Shown: positions 1-4,925 of the stretch, one piece after another
How positions within the stretch are numbered: position 1 is the first letter of the stretch
Layout: every line of letters starts with the position of its first letter
Origin: JAKAXG01 sp035702985
GTDB lineage: Bacteria; Actinomycetota; Acidimicrobiia; Acidimicrobiales; Palsa-688
Assembly: GCA_035702985.1 (NCBI GenBank)
Contig: DASSZD010000098.1
Span: 1-21,138 of the forward strand
Direction: 5' to 3'
DNA length: 21,138 bases
The notes under the pieces: generated by a model
Told to the model about the DNA's origin: nothing
The model's input: the letters and a program-made list of their open reading frames with translations, nothing else
The model's database searches: none
Program-made: the position numbers and the translations under genes

Positions 1-2
1 GG

Positions 3-536
3 ACGCGCTCCCGGACCTTCACCCGCAAGCTCGACGCCGAGCGATTCCTCGAGCGCAGTGGCACAGAGATGCAGCGGGGAGAGTGGATCGACCCGTCGGT
101 CAGACGGACCTCGTTCAACGAGTGGGCGAATGCCTGGTGGCCGACCACCTCGAAGCTCCGGCCGAACACGCGGAGGGGCTATTGGCTGCTCCTGCAGAAC
201 CACGTCCTCCCCTACTTCGGGTCCTGCCAGCTGGGCGCCATCGACTACCTCGATGTGGAACGGTTCATTGCCGACAAGCTGCGTGACGGTCACGGAGCCA
301 AGCAGGTCCGAGAGATGGTCACGGTCATATCGCTGATCATGCAGTGCGCCATCAGGACCAACGCCCGCCGGGACAACCCGGCGATGGGTCATCTGCTCCG
401 TCTACCGAAACCGCCGACGGGAAGCGGCCGCCGGCCGGGCTACCGGCCAGGTGATCGGTCTCCCGCTGCGCGGCCGCAAGAACGCAGGCGGAGAGCCGTG
501 GTGGCTAGGTCCGATGATATGAGTGTTGACTCATAA
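3..536 (+). pseudogene. Tyrosine recombinase (phage-type integrase) fragment, N-terminal part only
   Basis: The frame is open from the window edge and reads TRSRTFTRKLDAERFLE, then GEWIDPS, the usual arm-type region of actinobacterial phage/ICE integrases. A SAM-like core-binding domain follows (LRPNTRRGYWLLLQNHVLPYFG to NARRDNPA, about bases 160-385). Homology-like sequence stops after RLPKPP near base 415; the rest is arginine- and proline-rich and ends at TAA 534-536. The catalytic domain with the R...H-x-x-R...Y residues is absent, so the product cannot recombine DNA. This is a broken gene whose start lies outside the window. A frameshift or deletion near 400-420 is the likely lesion. A related remnant lies at 3374-3499. 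The TA module at 558 begins directly behind it. Confidence 0.8.
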
Positions 537-558
537 TGAGTCAAAGGTAATACTCTGG
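519..558 (+). promoter_or_regulatory. Promoter and nested palindromic operator of the RelE/HigB-like TA operon; probable leaderless start
   Basis: Two overlapping inverted repeats are visible: ATGAGTgttgACTCAT (519-534) and the perfect 17-bp palindrome TGACTCATAATGAGTCA (527-543). A -35-like TTGACT (526-531) lies inside them, and 16 bases later comes a -10-like TAATAC (548-553). The GTG start is at 558, four bases past the -10, which would place the transcript start at or next to the start codon. Autorepression by the HTH antitoxin would be expected for this family; binding here is inferred. Confidence 0.6.
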
Positions 559-917
559 TGGCATGGGAAGTGGAGGTCACGGACCAGTTCCGGGAGTGGT
601 GGGACGGACTGACCGCCGATCAGCAGGAGTCAGTCACCGACCGGGTCGACCTGCTGGCCGAGCGCGGTCCCGATCTGGGACGGCCGGTCGTGGAACGCAT
701 CCACACCTCGCGCCATCACAACATGAAGGAGCTCCGGGCGGCCAGGGACGGGGCGTTGAGAGTGCTCTTCATGTTCGATCCGCGTCGGCAGGTCATCCTC
801 CTGGTCGGCGGGGACAAGAGCGGCCAGTGGAGGGCCTGGTACGAGCTGGCGGTTCCGCTGGCGGACGACCTCGACGACGCCTATTTGGCCGAGCTACGTG
901 ACGAAGGGCTGATCTGA
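558..917 (+). CDS. RelE/HigB-like type II toxin (phage Gp49-like family)
   Basis: The 119-residue protein starts at GTG 558. It has the layout of the actinobacterial Gp49/HigB branch of the RelE superfamily: an N-terminal WEVEVTDQFREWW helix, the LLAERGPDLGRP segment, NMKELR, then the core strands LRVLFMFDPRRQVILLVGGDKSG, and a tail ending in AELRDEGLI. Known members are ribosome-dependent or ribosome-associated mRNA interferases, neutralised by the partner encoded downstream. The toxin-first order and the one-base overlap (TGATG at 915-919) with an XRE-type gene are typical of higBA-like operons. The protein is full length for the family and no frameshift was seen. Activity is inferred from family membership only. 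The promoter and palindrome sit immediately upstream. Confidence 0.88.
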   Translation: MAWEVEVTDQFREWWDGLTADQQESVTDRVDLLAERGPDLGRPVVERIHTSRHHNMKELRAARDGALRVLFMFDPRRQVILLVGGDKSGQWRAWYELAVPLADDLDDAYLAELRDEGLI

Positions 918-1282
918 TGGCACGCACCAAGTTCTCCGAGCTGAGGAAGGAAGTGCTCGAGCGCCCCGGCGCCCGGGAACGCCTGGCCGCCAAGCGGGCC
1001 GAGACGCTGGAGGAGATTCGTCTCTTCGAGCTTCGCCACGCCGAGGCCGTCAGCCAAGCGGAGCTGGCCGGACGGCTGGAGGTCACCCAAGGGGCCATCT
1101 CGAAGCTCGAGAACGCCGAGGACGTCCGAGTCTCGACTCTGAGGGATTACCTCGACGCCCTCGGGGCCCGCCTCGAGTTGGTCGCCGTCTTCGAGGAGGA
1201 CGGCGACAGGCGGGTCCCTATCACCCTTGGCAAGACCACGCCGCTCCCTGACGGCGACATGGGTGATGGCCACGCAGAGTGA
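917..1282 (+). CDS. XRE-family HTH antitoxin (HigA-like)
   Basis: The 121-residue protein starts at ATG 917, which shares one base with the toxin stop codon, so translation is probably coupled. An N-terminal helical stretch (residues 1-40, FSELRKEVLERPGARERLAAKR) precedes a Cro/C1-type helix-turn-helix at about residues 45-67, with VSQAELAGRLEVTQGAISKLE holding the recognition helix. A conserved YLDALGARLELVAVFEE segment follows, as in mycobacterial Rv3183-like antitoxins. It should bind and neutralise the toxin encoded at 558 and repress the operon through the palindromes at 519-543. The last 20 residues are disordered-looking and rich in Gly and Asp. The family assignment is secure; the regulatory role is inferred. 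Confidence 0.88.
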   Translation: MARTKFSELRKEVLERPGARERLAAKRAETLEEIRLFELRHAEAVSQAELAGRLEVTQGAISKLENAEDVRVSTLRDYLDALGARLELVAVFEEDGDRRVPITLGKTTPLPDGDMGDGHAE

Positions 1283-1362
1283 CGGCCCCCGAGAGCGGGT
1301 CTCGAGGGGGGACGAAGGACACCGAATTTGGGGCCCGACGCCATGTCTCCGCCCACCCCCGT

Positions 1363-1390
1363 GGGACACGCGTAGGACACGCGCGGACAC
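1363..1390. repeat. Short tandem repeat GGACACGCG
   Basis: GGACACGCG occurs twice, at 1364-1372 and 1375-1383, with a third partial GGACAC at 1385-1390, giving a period of about 11 bases. It may be an arm-type integrase or excisionase binding repeat, given the integrase fragment and att-like sequence nearby. The function is a guess. Confidence 0.5.
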
Positions 1391-1497
1391 AAAAAAGGGG
1401 GTCCCGATCGGCTTCCATCGGAAGCTACCGGACAAGTAGAATTAGGGCCTGACCAGGAGTTTTATTTGTCTACCAGGGCACTAGATTGTAACGGCAT

Positions 1498-1522
1498 GAG
1501 GGTCCGAATCCCTCCGCGCCCA
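1498..1522 (+). other. tRNA 3'-end-like sequence (T-arm plus acceptor strand), possible attachment-site remnant
   Basis: GAGGG (1498-1502), a seven-base loop TCCGAAT, and CCCTC (1510-1514) form a T-arm-like hairpin, followed by CGCGCCCA (1515-1522), which resembles an acceptor 3' strand with discriminator A. The matching GGGCGCG 5' strand and a foldable anticodon arm are absent upstream, so this is not a whole tRNA gene. One T-loop position departs from the consensus TTC. Integrating elements commonly leave such 3' fragments at their ends. Confidence 0.45.
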
Positions 1523-1629
1523 CGCCGAATTCCCGACATCGAGTAGCTACCAAGGGTGCTAGCCGGAACACCCGTGCGCCGTCGTTCTGCGTCTCGAGGC
1601 GATCAGCGGGTCATGCGGGTTCTGGCCCC

Positions 1630-1959
1630 TTACCGACCGCACTCGACGGCGACTTCAAGAGCCGCACAGATTTGACGCATGCGCTCGTCGGCCAAGCGGC
1701 CGATCCGTTGGACCAAGACAGCCACCGCCACACTCTCGACGGAGTCCAGGTTGATGGCGCAACGCCGAGGCACCGGGTCCTCGTCGGGATCCAGTACTAC
1801 CTCGCTGGCCAACCCTCGGATCGTTGTCGTACAGGGCCCGATCAACGTGCGTCGCAGCCGCGGGATGGCGGTGTTGCGGGAAAGAACCACCACGGGACGA
1901 CGGCCGATGCCCGGCAACTCGCACCACCACACCTCGCCTCGCACCGGAAGTTGGCTCAC
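1630..1959 (-). CDS. mazF: MazF/PemK-family mRNA interferase toxin
   Basis: The 109-residue protein starts at GTG 1959 within a GTGA overlap with its antitoxin's stop. The N-terminus has the family signature RGEVWWCELPG followed by RRPVVVLSRN, matching the RGdiw...dp..G.E....RPvvvls pattern of MazF barrels. Later segments include LIGPCTTTIRG and CAINLDSVESVAVAVLVQRIGRL, corresponding to the strand that carries the conserved Asp and to the K/R-IG-L region. MazF toxins cleave single-stranded RNA at short sequence motifs. The length is normal and the gene appears intact. It is transcribed opposite to both neighbouring TA operons. Target specificity cannot be read from the sequence. Confidence 0.9.
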   Translation of the reverse strand: MSQLPVRGEVWWCELPGIGRRPVVVLSRNTAIPRLRRTLIGPCTTTIRGLASEVVLDPDEDPVPRRCAINLDSVESVAVAVLVQRIGRLADERMRQICAALEVAVECGR

Positions 1960-2192
1960 GATGCCGCAGCAGCCTCCCGGAACGACGCCAGGTCACCCCA
2001 CTCGTCGGCCTGGTCGAGGGGGTGCTCGTCGTAGGCCGTGTAGGCGGCATCAATCTCGGCGGCACGGTGCTGGGCCACAAGGGCGGCGAGTGCCTCATCG
2101 ATCAGAGCAGCATCGCCGACGCCACTCCTTGCCGCCCGGGCTCTAGCGAGCAGATGCTCATCGACTGTCGTGCTGACCCGGACCCGTGCCAT
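1956..2192 (-). CDS. Ribbon-helix-helix-type antitoxin of the MazF toxin (MazE-like)
   Basis: The 78-residue protein starts at ATG 2192 and its stop overlaps the MazF GTG by four bases (GTGA, 1956-1959). The N-terminal MARVRVSTTVDEHLLARAR looks like a ribbon-helix-helix strand plus helix. The ALIDEALAALVAQHR helix and an acidic C-terminal half (AYDEHPLDQADEWGDLASFREAA) fit the toxin-binding tail of MazE/VapB-like antitoxins. The start codon lies inside one arm of the inverted repeat at 2190-2220, so autorepression is plausible. The precise antitoxin family name is uncertain; the pairing with MazF rests on adjacency and overlap. Confidence 0.82.
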   Translation of the reverse strand: MARVRVSTTVDEHLLARARAARSGVGDAALIDEALAALVAQHRAAEIDAAYTAYDEHPLDQADEWGDLASFREAAAAS

Positions 2193-2220
2193 GCCATAAG
2201 TATGCTACGGATATGGCATG
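2190..2220 (-). promoter_or_regulatory. Promoter/operator of the mazEF-like operon: 9-bp inverted repeat overlapping the start codon
   Basis: CATGCCATA (2190-2198) and TATGGCATG (2212-2220) are perfect inverted repeats separated by 13 bases. On the minus strand the downstream arm contains the antitoxin ATG (2192-2190). A -10-like TAGCAT (2207-2202) sits in the spacer, nine bases from the ATG, so the mRNA would have almost no leader. Repressor binding would block both promoter and start. No clear -35 was seen. Confidence 0.6.
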
Positions 2221-2322
2221 AGGGGATCTGATCATCGAGATTCCCGGGCTCTCGGGCCGACCAGACCTCGGTTTCGTGCGGCTCAGTCTCACGCGCACTC
2301 CCGCTGGCAGAATCGAAGCTGC

Positions 2323-2363
2323 GTAGCACCCTGCTACGGTGTAGCATTGTGCGACAAGGAGGT
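2323..2363 (+). promoter_or_regulatory. Promoter/operator and strong RBS of the ParD-like/zeta operon
   Basis: GTAGCA-ccc-TGCTAC (2323-2337) is a perfect inverted repeat, and a third GTAGCA copy follows at 2341-2346. Possible -10 boxes are TACGGT (2335-2340) and TAGCAT (2342-2347). A near-perfect Shine-Dalgarno AAGGAGGT (2356-2363) lies seven bases before GTG 2371 and fixes that start over upstream in-frame codons. The three half-sites suggest cooperative binding of the antitoxin; this is inferred. Confidence 0.6.
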
Positions 2364-2370
2364 GTCCGAG

Positions 2371-2751
2371 GTGAAGACCGCTATGGATCGCCCGACCCGT
2401 GTGGCCGCGGACCTGATGGACGCTGCCGCGGTCGAAGGTGAGCGGCAGTCCCGCTCGGCCAAGCAGCAGCTTGACCACTGGGCTCGCGTTGGCCGCGCCG
2501 TATCCGCGCAGACCTCCTCGGCACGTCGCCGGGTCGAGGCGGCGCTCGCCGGTGAGCTCGACGAGCGGGACCTGACCGCTGAGGAGCAGGTGGTGTTCAA
2601 CGCGGAGCTGGACACGTCCATCTCAGAGGCGGCCCGGACCATCCGCTTCGGGGAGGTCCTGGCGGCGCGCGGGGTGACCACGGTCGCGCTGGACGAGCAG
2701 GGCCGACTGACGCGCTACCACCCGGACGGCACCACCAGCCCCCTCGAATAG
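2371..2751 (+). CDS. ParD-like family antitoxin
   Basis: GTG 2371 is chosen because a strong ribosome site precedes it; the frame is open further upstream to 2218, but that part has no protein-like character. The 126-residue product reads RVAADLMDAAAVEGERQSRS, then AKQQLDHWARVGRAV, the hallmark of the ParD-like antitoxin family (a ribbon-helix-helix-type N-terminus with a conserved HWARxGRA motif). The middle (EAALAGELDERDLTAEEQVVFNAELD) is acidic. The end (VTTVALDEQGRLTRYHPDGT) is a short beta-hairpin-like tail common in this family. The zeta-type kinase gene starts eight bases after its stop, so this is presumably the neutralising partner. Epsilon-type antitoxin sequence is not seen. Confidence 0.85.
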   Translation: MKTAMDRPTRVAADLMDAAAVEGERQSRSAKQQLDHWARVGRAVSAQTSSARRRVEAALAGELDERDLTAEEQVVFNAELDTSISEAARTIRFGEVLAARGVTTVALDEQGRLTRYHPDGTTSPLE

Positions 2752-2759
2752 CGCACCTG

Positions 2760-3335
2760 GTGCGCCTGGACCTGGTGGTCGGCCCGAACGGCGCCGGCAA
2801 GTCGACCTTCGTCGAGCTCGTCCTCGCCCCGCTCCGCCCCGGTGTCACCTGCGTCAACGCGGATGTGATCGCCGCGGCCCGTTGGCCCGACGATCCGCGC
2901 GGGCACGCCTACGACGCCGCCGCGGTCGCAGCCGCCACCCGAGAAGCGCTGATCGCCGCCCGGGTGCCTTTCATCGCCGAGACCGTGTTCTCCCATCCGT
3001 CCAAGCTCGACCTCATCTCGCATGCGCAGGCGGCCGGCTACACCGTCACCCTGCACGTGCTCCTGGTGCCCGAGCACGAGTCGGTGCAGAGGGTCGCCCA
3101 CCGCGTCCTTGCTGGTGGCCACGACGTCCCGGAGGAGAAGATCCGCAGCCGCTACGCCCGCCTGTGGCCGCTGGTCGCCGACGCCATCACCCGGGCGGAA
3201 CTCGCCCACATCTTCGACAACTCCCAGATCGACGGGCCGGACGAGCTCGCGATGTTCGCCGGTGGCGTTGCGCTCGGCCGGTGCCGCTGGCCGGACTGGG
3301 CGCCAGCCTCACTCACCGACCACTGGCCGAGGTAG
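2760..3335 (+). CDS. Zeta-toxin-like P-loop kinase
   Basis: The 191-residue protein starts at GTG 2760, eight bases behind the antitoxin stop, with no ribosome site of its own, which suggests coupling. Walker A is GPNGAGKST at residues 8-16. The zeta-like NAD motif (Asp35), the FIAETVFSH segment with Glu74, and an arginine-rich HRVLAGGHDVPEEKIRSRY stretch resemble the substrate-binding and catalytic pattern of zeta/PezT kinases, which phosphorylate UDP-N-acetylglucosamine or related nucleotides. It is much shorter than the 287-residue pSM19035 zeta, as is usual for the compact chromosomal branch. An innocuous small kinase is an alternative, but the ParD-like partner argues for a TA toxin. Confidence 0.83.
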   Translation: MRLDLVVGPNGAGKSTFVELVLAPLRPGVTCVNADVIAAARWPDDPRGHAYDAAAVAAATREALIAARVPFIAETVFSHPSKLDLISHAQAAGYTVTLHVLLVPEHESVQRVAHRVLAGGHDVPEEKIRSRYARLWPLVADAITRAELAHIFDNSQIDGPDELAMFAGGVALGRCRWPDWAPASLTDHWPR

Positions 3336-3373
3336 CCAACGGACGTGGCCGTCTCGTCGACTCCCGTCGCGCT

Positions 3374-3499
3374 GACGAGCTGAGGGCGGGCCACGGGGCC
3401 GAGCAGGTCCGGGGGATGGTCACGGTGATCTCACTGATCATGCAGTGCGCCATCCGTAGCAACGCCCGCCGGGACAACCGGGCCGGGGGTCTACGTTGA
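3374..3499 (+). pseudogene. Second integrase remnant, homologous to the core-binding segment at 273-390
   Basis: The frame reads DELRAGHGAEQVRGMVTV, then ISLIMQCAIRSNARRDNRAGG, and stops at TGA 3497-3499. Aligned by eye with bases 273-390 it matches about 98 of 118 positions. Only the end of the core-binding domain remains; both the N-terminal part and the catalytic domain are missing. It lies directly downstream of the zeta-like gene. The divergence suggests either an old duplication or a second related integrase rather than a recent direct repeat. Confidence 0.75.
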
Positions 3500-3508
3500 A
3501 CCCGGGCG

Positions 3509-4114
3509 CTACGGCAGGTGGACGAACAGCAGCTCCCGGATCTCCGGTTCGCTGATGCCGATGCCCCGCTCGGCGAGCTGGTCGAGCACCGGGCCCTCGA
3601 TCGCCCGGCGGGCTGCGTCCATGGACGCCCGGTCGGTGAACACGATGCCGACCACGGCGTCGCCCGTCCGGCGGTCCACCATGGCCCTGGTGGCCCGGAA
3701 CCCGGGCTGGGACCGGCCCAGCGGGATGACCACGTCACGGTTGAAGGCGATGGCCTCGTCCAGCTTGTCGGGGCCGATATGAGCCCGGCGGATCAGCACC
3801 ACGCAGCCCGGCTCGGGAGGCGAGGCCCCTACCTCGGAGCTCACCTCCTCGAAGATCTCGACCTTGGCGGTGCCCCCGAAGGCGGCGGCGGTCGCCTGGC
3901 GGACCTTCGAGACGGCGCTGTCGCTGGCCTCGAGATCGGCCAGGCTGTCCCACATGGCCAGGACCCCGACCCGGCCCCCGGATCGGTCGCCGCTGACGCT
4001 CAGCCCCCGATAGCCGTGCATCGCCGCCAACTCCGCGACCGCTGTGTCGGCCAGGTGAGCCAGGCCAGCCTCGAGGTTGGTGACATCGGACAGGTTGGTT
4101 AGGCGGACGTACAT
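3509..4114 (-). CDS. Hypothetical protein with two ferredoxin-like (dimeric alpha-beta barrel/ABM-type) repeats
   Basis: ATG 4114 is chosen because GGGAGGGGG lies just upstream; the same frame continues open beyond it but without protein-like composition. The 201-residue product opens MYVRLTNLSDVTNLEAGLAHL, continues YRGLSVSGDRSGGRVGVLAMWDSLADLEAS, and then repeats the theme: VVLIRRAHIGPDKLDEAIAF, GFRATRAMVDRRTGDAVVGIVFTD. Two beta-alpha-beta halves with a typical W/F-(x)-D/S segment resemble antibiotic-biosynthesis-monooxygenase-type barrels. No cofactor motif or catalytic residues can be named, and no signal peptide or membrane segment is seen. It is divergent from tag. The function is unknown; the fold assignment is moderately confident. 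Confidence 0.75.
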   Translation of the reverse strand: MYVRLTNLSDVTNLEAGLAHLADTAVAELAAMHGYRGLSVSGDRSGGRVGVLAMWDSLADLEASDSAVSKVRQATAAAFGGTAKVEIFEEVSSEVGASPPEPGCVVLIRRAHIGPDKLDEAIAFNRDVVIPLGRSQPGFRATRAMVDRRTGDAVVGIVFTDRASMDAARRAIEGPVLDQLAERGIGISEPEIRELLFVHLP

Positions 4115-4243
4115 GGTCCCCCTCCCGTCGCTATAGGTTCGAAGGTTCGAGGCTAGATACACCCCGGCCGGCCCGGGCCCATCGTCGTACTTTCGACCAC
4201 CGGCCCCCCGGATCGGGCCGGAGCGGGCCGGCCCGGGCGCCGC

Positions 4244-4256
4244 TAGCCTGGCTCCG
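4244..4256 (+). promoter_or_regulatory. -10 box of tag; leaderless start
   Basis: TAGCCT (4244-4249) lies six bases before GTG 4256, the spacing expected if transcription begins at the start codon. No Shine-Dalgarno sequence is seen. This supports the chosen start. Confidence 0.55.
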
Positions 4257-4873
4257 TGGCGGGCGTCCAGGCAGGTGACGACGGGCGGGCCCGCTGCCCC
4301 TGGGGCCTGGCGCCCCCGGAGTACCGCGAGTACCACGACCAGGAGTGGGGCCGGCCGGTGGACGACGACCGGGCGGTCTTCGAGAAGCTGTGCCTCGAGG
4401 GATTCCAGGCCGGGCTGTCCTGGCTGACGATCCTGCGCAAGCGCCCCGGGTTCCGGCAGGCTTTCGCCGGCTTCGACCCGGCCGCGGTGGCCCGCTTCGA
4501 CGACGGCGACGTGGACCGCCTGCTCGCCGATCCGGGAATCGTCCGCCACCGGGCCAAGATCCTGGCGACCATCGCCAACGCCCGGGCGGCCGTGCGGCTG
4601 GCCGACCAGGGCGTGTCGCTGGCCGGGCTGGTCTGGAGCTACCAGCCCCCGGCCCGGCCGGCGCCGACCACGACCGGCGACGTGGCGGGCTCCACCCCCG
4701 AATCGAAGGCGCTCTCGGCCGACCTGCGCCGGCGGGGGTTCCGCTTCGTGGGGCCCACCACCGTCTACTCCTCCATGCAGTCCCTGGGTGTGGTCGACGA
4801 CCACCTCGAGGGCTGCCACCTCCGGGCGGCGGTCGAGGCCGACCGCCGGGCGTTCCGCCCCCCGGCTGTCTGA
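4256..4873 (+). CDS. tag: DNA-3-methyladenine glycosylase I
   Basis: The 205-residue enzyme excises 3-methyladenine from alkylated DNA, the first step of base-excision repair. The family zinc ligands are all visible: Cys14 in RCPWG, His27 in YHDQEWG, and His183/Cys187 in DDHLEGC, equivalent to the snap formed by Cys4, His17, His175 and Cys179 in E. coli Tag. The base-binding segment FEKLCLEGFQAGLSWLTIL contains the conserved Glu (Glu48) and Trp. The FRFVGPTTVYSSMQSLG helix also matches the family. The GTG start follows a TAGCCT -10 by six bases, so the mRNA is probably leaderless. It converges on the PAS/GAF gene and shares a hairpin with it. Confidence 0.95.
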   Translation: MAGVQAGDDGRARCPWGLAPPEYREYHDQEWGRPVDDDRAVFEKLCLEGFQAGLSWLTILRKRPGFRQAFAGFDPAAVARFDDGDVDRLLADPGIVRHRAKILATIANARAAVRLADQGVSLAGLVWSYQPPARPAPTTTGDVAGSTPESKALSADLRRRGFRFVGPTTVYSSMQSLGVVDDHLEGCHLRAAVEADRRAFRPPAV

Positions 4874-4925
4874 ACCGCCGGGCCCGGACCGGGTCGGGCC
4901 GCGCCGCGACGGGCCGGGTTCAGAC
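4868..4925. terminator. Bidirectional hairpin at the convergent ends of tag and the PAS/GAF gene
   Basis: GTCTGAACC (4868-4876) and GGTTCAGAC (4917-4925) are perfect 9-bp inverted repeats. Each contains one gene's TGA stop codon (4871-4873 plus strand; 4922-4920 minus strand). The interior is almost all G and C and can extend the stem with bulges. There is no U-tract, so intrinsic termination is uncertain, but the position between converging genes fits. Confidence 0.6.

Larger units (their letters stand above)
1283..1629. other. Gene-free spacer between two TA modules
   Basis: I find no convincing coding frame in this stretch of about 350 bases. It holds a short tandem GGACACGCG repeat (1363-1390), an A6-G5 run at 1391-1400, a small hairpin GCTTCC-atc-GGAAGC (1411-1425), an AT-richer patch (about 1431-1495), and a sequence resembling a tRNA T-arm plus acceptor 3' strand (1498-1522). 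This fits an integration boundary or the debris of a mobile element. Confidence 0.6.

Noticed and set aside
1391..1425. Rho-independent terminator for the mazF gene (minus strand)
   Set aside because: The hairpin GCTTCC/GGAAGC is about 14 bases from the T-run and about 200 bases beyond the stop codon; the geometry is poor.
1441..1522. A complete tRNA gene
   Set aside because: No 5' acceptor strand matches CGCGCCC and no anticodon arm folds at the right distance; only the T-arm and 3' strand fit.
2218..2370. N-terminal extension of the ParD-like antitoxin
   Set aside because: It would read through the operator and promoter; AAGGAGGT at 2356-2363 fixes GTG 2371.
3509..4819. An upstream-extended version of the ferredoxin-like protein (436 codons)
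   Set aside because: The extension is antisense to tag and lacks protein-like sequence; a strong ribosome site supports ATG 4114.
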